From Bacillus mycoides (GTDB lineage Bacteria; Bacillota; Bacilli; Bacillales; Bacillaceae_G): a stretch of DNA of 64,000 nucleotides. Made by a program: the position numbers and the translations under genes. The stretch spans positions 4,335,001-4,399,000 of the forward strand of contig NZ_CP036132.1 in the NCBI RefSeq assembly GCF_018742245.1, given 5' to 3'. Below the pieces are notes generated by a model. It was not told the DNA's origin. It saw nothing but the letters and a program-made list of their open reading frames with translations, and ran no database searches. Positions 45,903 through 55,073 of the stretch are shown here, one piece after another; within the stretch, counting starts at the first letter, position 1, and each line of letters begins with the position of its first letter.

Positions 45903-47309
45903 TTATTTCGCTAATTCATGAATCGCTTGCGCATAAATCGCTGTTGCTTTTAATAAATCTTCAATTTCAATGTACTCGTCTTTTTGATGCGCAAGTTCTT
46001 CTTTTCCTGGGAATAACGGGCCAAATGCAACGCCAGCTTTCAATGAACGAGCATAAGTACCACCGCCAATTGCTAACAATTCAGCTTTTTCACCAGTTTG
46101 TTCTTCATATACGCGTTGCAAAGTACGAATTAACGTATGATCTTTGTCAACGTGATGCGGGCGAGAGTTAGAATAATCCGCTACTTCAAATCCATGAGTA
46201 CCAACATATTCTTTTAACTTTGCAATCGTTTCTTCAAAGTTAGTCGTAACTGGATAGCGTACATTTAATCCTAAATTACCACCGTTTTCTTGCGAGTAAG
46301 ACAGGCGACCAACATTCACTGTTAACGGGCCGCTAATATCGTCTTTATAAGAAATACCAGCTTTTTCTCCAAAAATATCACCTGTAAATGTTTCTGTTAC
46401 AAACGATGCAAATGAAGCCCCTTTTCCATCAAGAGAAACTTTCGTTAAGCAGTTTGCCAATAATAAACCTGCATTTTCTCCCTTTTCCGGAGTAGATCCG
46501 TGAGCTGAAATCCCTTTAATTTGCAACGTCACCGTATTTCCTTCTACAATTGCTTTACCTATTTTTTTAGCAGTTTGTAAATACTCTTCATATGCTACTG
46601 TAAGTGCATTTACATTTTCTCCTGTAATAACTGCTTCTGCAAAATCAGGAACCATATTTAAACGACGACCTGACTCAAATGAAATAAGCTTAAATGTGCC
46701 TTCTTTCTCTTCGCTACCATTTTGCACAACTTGTATGTCAGAAATTCCTTTTTCCGCATTAATAATTGGAAAATCTGCATCCGGCGCAAAACCGATTGTT
46801 GGCATTTCTTCATTTTTAAAATAATGATCTACACACTTCCAATTACTTTCCTCATCTGTTCCTAAAATCATACGAACACGTTTTGAAAGAGGTAAGCCTA
46901 ATTCTTTAACGATTTTCATCGCATAATAAGCTGCCATCGTCGGCCCTTTATCATCAATTGCACCGCGTGCAAAAATCTTCCCGTCGCGAATATCCGCACT
47001 ATACGCTGGAGTTGTCCAGCCATCTCCTTCTGGTACAACATCAACGTGACAAAGAATACCTACTAATTCTTCTCCTTGTCCCATTTCAAGATGACCTGCA
47101 TACCCTTCTAAATTTTTAGAAGTGAAACCTTCTGCTTCTCCTTTATGTAACATGAAAGATAAAGCTTTTTCTACACCTTCACCAAATGGCGCGCCCTCTT
47201 TCGCAGATTCTTCTTCCCATACACTTTTAATTTGCAAAAATTGTTGTGTATCACGAATTAAATCATCTTTTCGTTTTGTAACTTCTTCTGTCCAATTAAT
47301 CGTTGACAT
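45903..47309 (-). CDS. pepV: Dipeptidase PepV (M20 family)
   Basis: A 468-residue zinc dipeptidase. Metal ligands are in LVGILCHVDVVPEGDGW (about residues 82-98), ARGAIDDKGPTMAAYYAMKI, GTDEESNWKCVDHY and APDADFPIINAEKG, with a C-terminal His in the GGGTYARSLKAGVAFG region. It hydrolyses dipeptides, freeing amino acids for the cell. ATG 47309 is about 10 bases after AAGGA; the frame to 47327 has no site. It is divergent from ytzE. Confidence 0.93.
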   Translation of the reverse strand: MSTINWTEEVTKRKDDLIRDTQQFLQIKSVWEEESAKEGAPFGEGVEKALSFMLHKGEAEGFTSKNLEGYAGHLEMGQGEELVGILCHVDVVPEGDGWTTPAYSADIRDGKIFARGAIDDKGPTMAAYYAMKIVKELGLPLSKRVRMILGTDEESNWKCVDHYFKNEEMPTIGFAPDADFPIINAEKGISDIQVVQNGSEEKEGTFKLISFESGRRLNMVPDFAEAVITGENVNALTVAYEEYLQTAKKIGKAIVEGNTVTLQIKGISAHGSTPEKGENAGLLLANCLTKVSLDGKGASFASFVTETFTGDIFGEKAGISYKDDISGPLTVNVGRLSYSQENGGNLGLNVRYPVTTNFEETIAKLKEYVGTHGFEVADYSNSRPHHVDKDHTLIRTLQRVYEEQTGEKAELLAIGGGTYARSLKAGVAFGPLFPGKEELAHQKDEYIEIEDLLKATAIYAQAIHELAK

Positions 47310-47666
47310 CACGCATCCATCCTTCACTATATTGTCTCTTTCATCATAGCAAACGAAAATCTCTTATGCCATACATGAAAATCTAATAACGAACAATTTT
47401 AATTTTTCGGATATTTCTTATTAGTTTTTCTTTTATTTTCTCAAAAAAATTTGCAGGAATTTGGCGTTTTACGTAGAAATTTATGAGTTAGTTGACTGAC
47501 TAAATATACAATGTCAACTACCAATATTTTTCTATATGAATATTTGTTAAACTTTTGTAAAATTTAAGTAGATTAAAGCATGAATTTTATCATGTAGAGT
47601 ACAATGGTAGTAACGACCTTCTTTCCTGAATGGGGTCAAAAAAACTAGTAGAGGAGCGGTTTTCTC
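47310..47666. other. Gene-free region between pepV and ytzE
   Basis: No gene is seen. Two inverted repeats stand out: TTAGT-N6-ACTAA at 47488-47503, and AGTTGAC (47490-47496) facing GTCAACT (47514-47520), which overlap each other. This looks like a repressor operator, possibly for a divergent promoter. The ytzE ribosome site GAGGAG is at 47651-47656. Confidence 0.45.
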
Positions 47667-47888
47667 TTGAAACCTACAACTACTCGTATGCTAACACGCA
47701 TTAAATCAATTTATATGTACATCAATGAAAACGGTACGGTAACAACGAAAGACCTTGTAGATGAGTTCGGGATCACACCGCGAACGATACAACGTGATCT
47801 AAATGTGTTGCAGTTTAATGAACTCGTGTATAGCCCTTGCCGCGGCAAGTGGACAACGACAGGAAAGAAAGTGAGAATGACCTCATAA
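47667..47888 (+). CDS. ytzE: YtzE, small DeoR-type helix-turn-helix protein
   Basis: A 73-residue protein consisting only of a DeoR-like winged helix (MYINENGTVTTKDLVDEFGITPRTIQRDLNVLQFNELV). It has no effector domain. TTG 47667 is the start, 10 bases after GAGGAG. Likely a DNA-binding regulator of unknown targets; its place next to pepV matches B. subtilis ytzE. A terminator follows. Confidence 0.9.
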   Translation: MKPTTTRMLTRIKSIYMYINENGTVTTKDLVDEFGITPRTIQRDLNVLQFNELVYSPCRGKWTTTGKKVRMTS

Positions 47889-47918
47889 TAAAAAATAATT
47901 GTATGTAAATAAATACAT

Positions 47919-47952
47919 ACCCCTTTCTAACTCATTAGAAAGGGGTCTTTTC
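47919..47952 (+). terminator. Terminator of ytzE
   Basis: ACCCCTTTCT pairs with AGAAAGGGGT across AACTCATT, followed by CTTTT. Confidence 0.88.
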
Positions 47953-47970
47953 TATGCTCTGAAATTGGTG

Positions 47971-48699
47971 TTACTTTTCGTTATCTACTTGATATGTTTT
48001 TAACATTTCTACTTCTTCATCTGTTAATTCACGATATTGCCCAAGTTCTAACTCTTCATCTAGCACTAAAGGTCCCATCTCTGTTCTCTTTAAATACACT
48101 ACTTTTTTACCTACCGCTTCAAACATACGCTTCACTTGATGGAATTTTCCTTCTGTAATCACGAGCTCAATTTCAGAAATATCATCACTCTTTAAAATTG
48201 TAAGTTCGCCTGGCTTCGTTTCATAGCCATCTTCTAAAATAACACCTTTAGCGAATTCTTTTACATCCTCTTCCGTTACAACTCCTGAAACGTGTGCATA
48301 GTATTTTTTTGGCACATGCTTTTTCGGAGATAATAGTTGATGCGTTAACTTCCCGTCATTTGTGATCAATAAGAAACCTTCTGTATCAATATCAAGTCTT
48401 CCAACAGGGAATGGATCAAAAATCGCATCTTCTAATTCTAATAAATCTATTACTGTTTCGTGGTTATCATCTTCTGTCGCTGAAATAACACCTTGTGGTT
48501 TATGCATCATTAAATAAACAAACTCTTTATATTCAACAACTTCACCGTGAATCATGACCTCTTGCTCTTCTACATTCACATGAAACTTCGCATCTTTCAC
48601 TGGTACTCCATCAATTTTCACAACGCCGTCTTTCAGTAATTTCTTTACTTCTTTTCTACTTCCGTGTCCCATATTCGCTAATAATTTATCTAATCTCAT
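47971..48699 (-). CDS. Pseudouridine synthase, RsuA family
   Basis: A 242-residue enzyme with an N-terminal S4 domain (MRLDKLLANMGHGSRKEVKKLL) and the RsuA/RluB catalytic fold. The catalytic Asp is in VGRLDIDTEGFLLITNDG (about residues 102-119), followed by KYYAHVSG and EGKFHQVKRMFEAVGKKVVYLKR. E. coli RsuA makes pseudouridine 516 in 16S rRNA; the target here is inferred. ATG 48699 is chosen because GAAGGTGA lies before it. It precedes ytzE convergently and follows murJ in the same direction. Confidence 0.92.
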   Translation of the reverse strand: MRLDKLLANMGHGSRKEVKKLLKDGVVKIDGVPVKDAKFHVNVEEQEVMIHGEVVEYKEFVYLMMHKPQGVISATEDDNHETVIDLLELEDAIFDPFPVGRLDIDTEGFLLITNDGKLTHQLLSPKKHVPKKYYAHVSGVVTEEDVKEFAKGVILEDGYETKPGELTILKSDDISEIELVITEGKFHQVKRMFEAVGKKVVYLKRTEMGPLVLDEELELGQYRELTDEEVEMLKTYQVDNEK

Positions 48700-48726
48700 G
48701 TTCTTCACCTTCTTTATTTATCATAA

Positions 48727-48754
48727 GAAAAGGGGACGTATTTACGCCCCTTTT
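48727..48754 (-). terminator. Terminator of murJ
   Basis: AAAAGGGG(CG) pairs with (CG)TCCCCTTTT, overlapping the murJ stop, with T's following on the minus strand. Confidence 0.75.
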
Positions 48755-50394
48755 GATTTCAACTTTATTTTGAATCTACTACCAAGTTTACGCTGGATTT
48801 TCTCTAAAGCTTCTCCGCCAAATACTCTTTCTAGTACTCCTGTGCGAATCGCTAACAATCCGTAAACAAGGCCACCAATACCTGCACAAATCGCAACTGT
48901 AATAAGAGCACCAATACGGCCATCAGGCGAAATCATGAAAGATAGAAGCCATTGTGATAGTTTTACAGCAATAACCATTACAAGTGTTAATACTGCAATT
49001 TGGAATGTTCTCTTATATACAACACCAAATGAATAGTGTGCGTGTTTTTTGATTTGTCTATTCGTATACCATACGGAAGCTAAGAAACCGACTGCAGTAG
49101 CTAAAATCGCCCCAACTGTACCGAAATAACGAATAAAGATTACGTTACATACAAATTTCAAAATAACACCCATCACAAGCGCAATAACCGCATGTTTCTG
49201 CTTGTTAATCCCTTGCAAGATAGCTGCTGTTACTGTGAATAAAGCGAATAACAATGCAACTGGTGCATACCACATTAATACTTGTCCACCTAGTGGATCT
49301 GAATCGTAGAAAGCAGTGTAAATTGGATACGCAAGTGTAGAAATACCGATAACTGCTGGCAATGTTAAAAACATATTCGCCTGGAATGTTTGTGTAATTT
49401 GTAATTTCAAATAACGGTATTGCTTTTCAGTAAACGACTTTGTAATCGCTGGTACGAGCGTTAAACTAAACGCTGTTGCAAGTGATACTGGAATCATAAT
49501 TAATTTATGCGTCCACATCGTGAAAATACCAAGCGCTCGCTCTGCGATATCCCCTTGACCAATCGCCTGCATAATAGAGTTAAATGTCAATGTATCAATT
49601 TGTTGGTATAAAGGAATTGTTAATCCAATTACAACGTAAGGAATTGCATATGCAAACAACTCTTTAAACAATTGAGCGGTACTCACCGTTGATTCTGGCA
49701 CAGTTTGCTCAATTAAATATTGATCCAAATATTTTTTACGTTTTAACCAGTACCAAATTAATACGCCAAGTGCTCCAACTGCTGAAACGAATGCAGCGAA
49801 TGTCGCAACACCAACTGCCGTTGCTACTGTACCGCCAAGTACTTTAATAACGATGAAACTACCCGCTAATAAAAAGACGATACGAATAATTTGCTCAATA
49901 ATTTGTGAAACCGTAGTCGGTCCCATCGATTGGTGGCCTTGGAAATAACCACGAATCAAACTTGCTGCCGGCACAACAATAAGCGCAAAACTTACGAGGC
50001 GAATAATCGTCGTAACTTCTTCTATCTTATTTTGTAAACTTTGTTTACCAAGCATTGCTTCTGCAAATAATGGTGCGGTCATGTACAGTACTAAGAAGGA
50101 AAGAACTCCTGTTACTATCATCATAACCATTCCCGAGCGGAACATTCTCCGACTCGTTTTATAATCTCCAAGTGCATTATATTTGGAAACAAACTTCGAA
50201 ACAGCAAGCGGCACCCCTGCCGTTGCGATACTTAAAAATATCGTATATGGAATGTATCCATATGTATAGAGCGTTCCGCCTTCTGTGCCTACTAATGCAT
50301 GAAACGGAAAGACGTAAATCATGCCTAAGAACTTTACTAAAAATGTCCCTAACGTCACAATAAGCGTTCCGCGCAGAAATTTTGAATCGGACAT
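48742..50394 (-). CDS. murJ: Lipid II flippase MurJ / YtgP (MOP superfamily)
   Basis: A 550-residue membrane protein with about 14 helices. Its N-terminus, MSDSKFLRGTLIVTLGTFLVKFLGMIYVFPF, and the basic motif IRGYFQGHQSMGPTTVSQIIEQIIR are typical of the YtgP/SpoVB/MurJ branch of the MOP superfamily. It flips undecaprenyl-linked wall precursor across the membrane; B. subtilis YtgP is the MurJ ortholog. The C-terminus carries a basic tail (KIQRKLGSRFKIKLKSKGA). AGGAGG precedes ATG 50394. Confidence 0.93.
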   Translation of the reverse strand: MSDSKFLRGTLIVTLGTFLVKFLGMIYVFPFHALVGTEGGTLYTYGYIPYTIFLSIATAGVPLAVSKFVSKYNALGDYKTSRRMFRSGMVMMIVTGVLSFLVLYMTAPLFAEAMLGKQSLQNKIEEVTTIIRLVSFALIVVPAASLIRGYFQGHQSMGPTTVSQIIEQIIRIVFLLAGSFIVIKVLGGTVATAVGVATFAAFVSAVGALGVLIWYWLKRKKYLDQYLIEQTVPESTVSTAQLFKELFAYAIPYVVIGLTIPLYQQIDTLTFNSIMQAIGQGDIAERALGIFTMWTHKLIMIPVSLATAFSLTLVPAITKSFTEKQYRYLKLQITQTFQANMFLTLPAVIGISTLAYPIYTAFYDSDPLGGQVLMWYAPVALLFALFTVTAAILQGINKQKHAVIALVMGVILKFVCNVIFIRYFGTVGAILATAVGFLASVWYTNRQIKKHAHYSFGVVYKRTFQIAVLTLVMVIAVKLSQWLLSFMISPDGRIGALITVAICAGIGGLVYGLLAIRTGVLERVFGGEALEKIQRKLGSRFKIKLKSKGA

Positions 50395-50416
50395 ACAAAA
50401 ATCCTCCTACATCTAC

Positions 50417-50550
50417 ATAAAGTGAAACTTTAATTAGTGGGAGACTCTCCTCCTACTAACCATTCGAGCATTTACAGGCCGCTTTAACTCCCTCTTTACT
50501 TCTCCTAAATCTTAAGGTAGTAGTCTTATTGCCCATAAATAGCAGGATAA
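50417..50550 (+). repeat. Diverged bcr1-type repeat
   Basis: It opens AAAGTGAAACTTTAATTAGT and closes TTGCCCATAAATAGCAGGAT, flanked by ATAAA (50417-50421) and ATAAT. It is about 134 bp, with many changes from the 16.3-kb copy, but retains the inner stem GTGGGAGACTCTCCTCCTAC. It lies between murJ and ytfP; the remaining interval to 50677 shows no gene. Confidence 0.7.
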
Positions 50551-50677
50551 TGCTGAACTCTAACTTTTGTATTGTACCACAATTCTCCTCTTAAGCAGTA
50601 CTTCACTCTATTTTTCTTTTAAGGGAAAACATGCTATTCTTTTAGGCAGGAAATGTAGAAAATGAGGTCGATATATT

Positions 50678-51949
50678 ATGCATTATGATGTTATTGTCAT
50701 CGGTGGCGGTCCTTCAGGGCTAATGGCTGCAATCGGTGCTGCTGAAGAAGGCGCAAGCGTCTTACTTCTTGATAAAGGAAATAAACTAGGACGTAAACTT
50801 GCGATTTCTGGTGGTGGTCGTTGTAACGTAACGAACCGTCTACCACTTGATGAAATCGTTAAACATATACCTGGAAATGGTCGCTTCTTATACAGTGCTT
50901 TTTCTATTTTCAGTAATGAAGATATTATTACATTCTTCGAAAATCTCGGTGTAAAACTGAAAGAAGAGGATCATGGCCGCATGTTCCCAGTATCAAATAA
51001 AGCGCAATCTGTTGTAGATGCACTGTTAACACGATTAAAAGACTTAGGTGTGAAAATACGTACGAATACGCCTGTTGAAACGATTGAATATGAAAACGGT
51101 CAAACGAAGGCTGTTATTCTGCAAACAGGTGAAGTGTTAGAAACGAATCACGTCGTTATCGCTGTTGGCGGAAAATCTGTTCCTCAAACTGGTTCTACTG
51201 GAGACGGATACGCTTGGGCTGAAAAAGCTGGGCATACAATTACAGAACTTTTCCCAACAGAAGTACCAATTCTTTCAAACGAACCGTTTATTCGTGACCG
51301 CACATTACAAGGTCTTGCTTTACGAGATGTAAACTTAAGTGTATTAAATCCGAAAGGAAAAGTTATCATTTCTCATAAAATGGACATGCTCTTCACTCAC
51401 TTCGGCCTATCTGGTCCTGCTGCTCTTCGCTGTAGCCAATTCGTTGTGAAAGCGATGAAAAAGTTTAAAACGAACACAGTGCACATGAGTATCGATGCAT
51501 TGCCAGAAGAAAATAGTGAGCAACTGTTCCAGCGCATGCTGAAACAAATGAAAGAAGATCCGAAAAAAGGAATTAAAAACGTTTTAAAAGGCTATGTTCC
51601 TGAACGTTACTTCCTATTCTTATTAGAAAAAAATGAAATTGACGGTAGCGAACAAGCTGGACAAATTTCTCATGAGAAGATTCGCGCACTTGTGAAAGAC
51701 TTTAAAGAATTTACCGTCCATGTAAATGGTACGCAGTCAATTGAAAAAGCATTCGTTACTGGCGGAGGGGTATCCGTTAAAGAAATTAACCCGAAAGAAA
51801 TGGCTTCGAAATTCACGAATGGTTTATACTTCTGCGGAGAAGTTCTTGATATTCACGGTTATACTGGCGGCTATAACATTACATCTGCCCTTGTTACTGG
51901 CCGAATTGCCGGAACAACAGCAGGACAAAATGCGAAAATGCAATACTAA
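50678..51949 (+). CDS. ytfP: YtfP, flavoprotein of the HI0933/BaiN family
   Basis: A 423-residue FAD-dependent oxidoreductase. The FAD-binding Rossmann motif [19 protein letters not shown] is at residues 5-23, followed by [16 protein letters not shown], the family signature. [22 protein letters not shown] is near 168, and the closing FAD motif [22 protein letters not shown] near 385. The reaction is unknown; relatives reduce steroid enoyl intermediates in gut bacteria. GAGGTCGATATATT precedes ATG 50678. Confidence 0.9.
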   Translation: MHYDVIVIGGGPSGLMAAIGAAEEGASVLLLDKGNKLGRKLAISGGGRCNVTNRLPLDEIVKHIPGNGRFLYSAFSIFSNEDIITFFENLGVKLKEEDHGRMFPVSNKAQSVVDALLTRLKDLGVKIRTNTPVETIEYENGQTKAVILQTGEVLETNHVVIAVGGKSVPQTGSTGDGYAWAEKAGHTITELFPTEVPILSNEPFIRDRTLQGLALRDVNLSVLNPKGKVIISHKMDMLFTHFGLSGPAALRCSQFVVKAMKKFKTNTVHMSIDALPEENSEQLFQRMLKQMKEDPKKGIKNVLKGYVPERYFLFLLEKNEIDGSEQAGQISHEKIRALVKDFKEFTVHVNGTQSIEKAFVTGGGVSVKEINPKEMASKFTNGLYFCGEVLDIHGYTGGYNITSALVTGRIAGTTAGQNAKMQY

Positions 51950-51982
51950 AAAAAGAAACAGGGACTCCTGTTTCTTTTTTTA
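51950..51982 (+). terminator. Terminator of ytfP
   Basis: AAAGAAACAGG pairs with CCTGTTTCTTT across GACT, followed by T's. Confidence 0.9.
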
Positions 51983-51990
51983 TAGGCGCA

Positions 51991-52048
51991 TGAAATTATA
52001 TCGGCGATACTTTAAATATATCGACCGTTTCTTCAAAAATATATCTTC
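51991..52048 (+). repeat. Paired-ATATCRRC intergenic element
   Basis: ATATCGGC at 51998 and ATATCGAC at 52018, 20 bases apart, then a partial third motif ATATCTTC at 52041. Confidence 0.65.
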
Positions 52049-52144
52049 CTCCTAACTTCCCATTGCTTTTTTGTTGCTTTATATACCTTAGTACCTTTAT
52101 ATTTTATATTGTTGAATATTCGAAAAAGGATAAGGGGAAAACAA

Positions 52145-53587
52145 ATGAGAAAAAAAGTCATGATATCTTTAATGCTAATGACGTTTCTTTCTGCGGTAGA
52201 AGGAACGATTGTTAGTACAGCGATCCCTCGTATAACGAGTGATTTGTCAGGCGTCGAACTTGTTAGTTGGGTATATGCAATCTATATGCTTGCAACAGCT
52301 GTTTCGACTCCAATATACGGAAAGCTAGCTGATTTATTCGGCCGTAAAAAAGTTCTGCTCATCGGAGCAACAATCTTCTTAATCGGTTCTGCACTTTGCG
52401 GAGTCGTTACATCAATGGAACAATTAATCTTCTTCCGCGCTCTTCAAGGTATAGGGGCTGGTGCTGTTATGCCAATCACAATGACGATTATTGGAGATCT
52501 ATATAGCGAAGCGAAAGACCGCGCGAAAGCACAAGGCTGGATGAGTGCCGTTTGGGGTGTATCTGGTGTTATTGGGCCGTTAGTAGGTGGATTTTTAGTT
52601 GATTCTCTTTCTTGGCGCTATATTTTCTTCTTAAACGTTCCTTTTGGAATTATCGCTTGCTTAATGTTTGCCACTTCTTATAAGGAATCTGTTAAGTCCG
52701 CCGCTAAGCAACATATCGACTATCTTGGTGCGACAGTTTTCTCATTAAGTACAATCGCTCTGCTATACGCATTATTAACAGGTAGCAGTAAGCAAAACTG
52801 GGGAGACATTTCAATTATCGGCCTATTAATCTTTGCCGCTGTTTCATTCATTATTTTCTTATACATCGAGAAAAAATCTCCGGAACCATTAATTCCGCTA
52901 GCACTTTTCTCTAACCGTACATTATCTACAATAAACATACTAACACTTATTGCTGGCGCAATGATTATTAGTATTACAGTGTATCTTCCAATTTGGAGCC
53001 AAGGTGTTTTAGGAAAAAATGCGACAGAAGCTGGACTCATTTTAATGCCGATTCCTGTTATGTGGACATTCGGTGCTATGTTCTCCGGTAACTTAGTTGG
53101 CAAGTTACAAACGAAACAAATTATTTTACTTGGAGCTAGCATTTTATCAGTTGCTACTTTCTTATTATTTACATTATCAACAGATTCACCATCATTCCTT
53201 ATTTATGTTGCAGTCGGATTATTCGGCTTAGGAATGGGGCTTGTTACACCAATTTACATGGTAACAATTCAAGCAGCTGTACCGGCTCATACGCGCGGAA
53301 CGGCAGTTGGTTTAAACACATTTATTAATACATTTAGTCAAACACTAGGCGCTGCAATCTTCGGAACGATCTTCAATACGATGATTCATGCACGTGGCAT
53401 TAAAAATCTTGATCTTGTTTCTTCTGGCGGACATGGAGGAGCTACAGCAAACGTAGCAACCGAGTCACAATCCGCATTAGCATCAAGTGTACACGTCATT
53501 TATATGAGCACGTTCGTATTAGCGGTATTCACATTAATTATCGCTTGGATCCTATTAAAGCCAGCTAAACAAACAAGTGAACAATAA
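52145..53587 (+). CDS. MFS drug:proton antiporter (DHA2, 14-TM)
   Basis: A 480-residue major-facilitator exporter. It begins ISLMLMTFLSAVEGTIVSTAIPRITSDL (TM1 with motif D1). Motif A is GKLADLFGRKKVLLIG (about 60-75), motif C-like WGVSGVIGPLVGGFLVDSLSWRYIF (about 138-162), and the 14-helix pattern fits the EmrB/QacA family. The likely role is drug or metabolite efflux. ATG 52145 follows AAGGGGAAAAC; the frame to 52109 lacks a ribosome site. A terminator shared with the ArsR gene follows. Confidence 0.9.
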   Translation: MRKKVMISLMLMTFLSAVEGTIVSTAIPRITSDLSGVELVSWVYAIYMLATAVSTPIYGKLADLFGRKKVLLIGATIFLIGSALCGVVTSMEQLIFFRALQGIGAGAVMPITMTIIGDLYSEAKDRAKAQGWMSAVWGVSGVIGPLVGGFLVDSLSWRYIFFLNVPFGIIACLMFATSYKESVKSAAKQHIDYLGATVFSLSTIALLYALLTGSSKQNWGDISIIGLLIFAAVSFIIFLYIEKKSPEPLIPLALFSNRTLSTINILTLIAGAMIISITVYLPIWSQGVLGKNATEAGLILMPIPVMWTFGAMFSGNLVGKLQTKQIILLGASILSVATFLLFTLSTDSPSFLIYVAVGLFGLGMGLVTPIYMVTIQAAVPAHTRGTAVGLNTFINTFSQTLGAAIFGTIFNTMIHARGIKNLDLVSSGGHGGATANVATESQSALASSVHVIYMSTFVLAVFTLIIAWILLKPAKQTSEQ

Positions 53588-53620
53588 AAAGAGGATGACC
53601 ATTTTGGTCATCCTCTTTGC
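53586..53620. terminator. Bidirectional terminator MFS / ArsR
   Basis: AAAGAGGATGACCA pairs perfectly with TGGTCATCCTCTTT across TTT. Confidence 0.9.
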
Positions 53621-53627
53621 ATAAAAT

Positions 53628-53951
53628 CTACTCTTCATTCTCCACAATATGCTTCAGCATGGACAATTTATTATCCCAAAATCGTTCATAATACGAGAGC
53701 CACTGCTGTAATTCTTCTAACGGCTCTGGATGTAAACGGTATATCTTTTCTCTTCCGCTCTTTCTTCCACTCACTAAATTCGCTTCTGAAAGAATATGAA
53801 GATGCTTTACAACTGCAGTACGGCTCATCGAAAAATGATCCGTTATTTTTGAAATCGGTAACTCTTTATCACTTAATAACCGTAACACTTCTCGGCGGGT
53901 TGGATCAGCAATTGCTTGAAATACGTCATATCTCGCTGCTGACGAGGACAT
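53628..53951 (-). CDS. ArsR-family transcriptional regulator
   Basis: A 107-residue winged-helix repressor: FQAIADPTRREVLRLLSDKELPISKITDHFSMSRTAVVKHLHILSEANLV (helix-turn-helix about 32-52). The wing is SGRKSGREKIYRLHPEP. There is no Cys-rich metal site, so this is the non-metal subgroup commonly paired with SRPBCC proteins. Its ATG directly follows the TAA of the SRPBCC gene, so both are on one transcript. The direct repeat before the operon is its likely operator. Confidence 0.9.
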   Translation of the reverse strand: MSSSAARYDVFQAIADPTRREVLRLLSDKELPISKITDHFSMSRTAVVKHLHILSEANLVSGRKSGREKIYRLHPEPLEELQQWLSYYERFWDNKLSMLKHIVENEE

Positions 53952-54380
53952 TTAACCTTCGACAACCTTTTTCAGTTTTTCATTTACAATCGCTACCCAG
54001 CCACCATTCATTCTATCGCGAATAATAGAGCTCTTCGCATTTGCTTTCGGAAGAATTTCATCAGGATGTTTCCAGCCGCCGTGAATTAACGTGAATTCTG
54101 TTTTATCTCCTAAGTCTTTCAAAATGAATGAAACAACCCAGCCATCCGTATCCCATGAGAAAGATAAATGATTTGGTTCATCAATCTCTAACACCTTACA
54201 TGGTGATGGTCCAAAAGGTGATTGCACATGAAACTCATGTCCTACCTCTAATTCGAAATCATTTGGCATAAACCATGACGCAATCCCTTCTGCAGTTGAT
54301 ACTACATTCCATACTTTTTGAATAGGCGCGTCAAAAACGATTGTTTGTTTAATATCATTTAATGTATTTTGTTGTTCCAT
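53952..54380 (-). CDS. SRPBCC (AHSA1-like) domain protein
   Basis: A 142-residue START/Bet v1-fold protein: [41 protein letters not shown], then [30 protein letters not shown] and a C-terminal [15 protein letters not shown] helix. Such proteins bind hydrophobic ligands; the ligand is unknown. AAGGAG precedes ATG 54380. It is first in a two-gene operon with an ArsR repressor. Confidence 0.88.
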   Translation of the reverse strand: MEQQNTLNDIKQTIVFDAPIQKVWNVVSTAEGIASWFMPNDFELEVGHEFHVQSPFGPSPCKVLEIDEPNHLSFSWDTDGWVVSFILKDLGDKTEFTLIHGGWKHPDEILPKANAKSSIIRDRMNGGWVAIVNEKLKKVVEG

Positions 54381-54406
54381 TTTATATCTCCTTTATTCGG
54401 CATCAA

Positions 54407-54463
54407 AATATAACACCTTTTAGTTTCACATTAACAATATAACACCTTTTGGTTTCATGTCAA
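54407..54463 (-). promoter_or_regulatory. Promoter and direct-repeat operator of the SRPBCC-ArsR operon
   Basis: On the minus strand TTGACA (54463-54458), a 16-base spacer and TATATT (54441-54436) form a good sigma-A promoter. A 22-base direct repeat (plus strand AATATAACACCTTTT then A/G GTTTCA) occurs at 54407-54428 and 54436-54457. The second copy covers exactly the -10 and spacer and the first covers the start of the transcript, as expected for autorepression by ArsR. Confidence 0.8.
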
Positions 54464-54481
54464 GAAAGGCTCTTTTTCACT

Positions 54482-54803
54482 GTTGAGAAATTCTCAACAT
54501 TTTTTCAACAGGACAAACACCCTCTCAGCATTCCTTCATAATATACTCACAAAGGCAATGAAAAATAGAAAATTCCCTCAACATGAAACTCCGTCATTCA
54601 TATTGAGAGAAGCGCCTAACTTATCTCATCTGTACTTCGTCTCTCCTCCTTCCCTCGGGGACAATACACGAGATATGTAAAACTAGAAGGAGTATGCCCG
54701 CCATTTGGGTAGGTAGTTATTTCTCTTCTCCTCAACATTTCCTTAGGAGCGAAATGACTACCTACCCACTTTTTTTAACAAAAATAAAAAGGAGATGAAA
54801 GCT
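54482..54803 (+). other. Orphan leader region before the 75-aa gene
   Basis: It holds the perfect palindrome GTTGAGAA-A-TTCTCAAC near 54481-54497, a promoter-like CATAATAT near 54537, and a strong terminator at 54706-54777. No convincing gene was found: the open frame 54483-54680 has no ribosome site, and ATG 54694 is one base from AAGGAG. It looks like a regulatory leader or small RNA of about 230 nt. Confidence 0.5.
54706..54777 (+). terminator. Strong terminator/attenuator with 18-bp stem
   Basis: TGGGTAGGTAGTTATTTC (54706-54723) pairs with GAAATGACTACCTACCCA (54751-54768) with one G-T pair; an inner CTCCT/AGGAG stem is inside and seven T's follow. It ends about 13 bases before the ribosome site of the next gene. 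Confidence 0.85.
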
Positions 54804-55031
54804 ATGTTCTATTGCATTAACTGTTCTGAAATTCACCATGAAAAACATCCAAATGATAAAGTATTCAAAAATGGTTTTTATATTGATCCATTTTTAGGTG
54901 ATCGTTATCACCTCGGTATGTGCACTGATGCTCAGGAGCATAAAACAGGAGAAGTTCTTTTAACGGAAAAGAAAACAGGCGCAACACAATCTATTATGAA
55001 TATTTTACCGACACATGTTGTCCCAACATAA
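54804..55031 (+). CDS. Hypothetical 75-aa protein with CxxC
   Basis: Starts MFYCINCSEIHHEKHPNDK; the CxxC and nearby HH/H could bind zinc. The middle (VFKNGFYIDPFLGDRYHLGMCTDAQEH) contains a third Cys. ATG 54804 is 9 bases after AAGGAG; the in-frame ATG 54795 directly abuts that site. I do not recognise a family. It follows a strong terminator, so expression may depend on antitermination. Confidence 0.7.
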   Translation: MFYCINCSEIHHEKHPNDKVFKNGFYIDPFLGDRYHLGMCTDAQEHKTGEVLLTEKKTGATQSIMNILPTHVVPT

Positions 55032-55073
55032 AGCATAAAAAAGAGCTGGCTCCCCAGCTCTTTTTTATGCTTT
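55030..55073. terminator. Bidirectional terminator between the 75-aa gene and cse60
   Basis: AAAGCATAAAAAAGAGCTGG pairs perfectly with CCAGCTCTTTTTTATGCTTT across CTCC, overlapping the cse60 stop codon. Confidence 0.92.

Noticed and set aside
54483..54798. Two short frames in the leader before the 75-aa gene
   Set aside because: The first has no ribosome site. The second (ATG 54694) is one base from AAGGAG and runs through the terminator stem.
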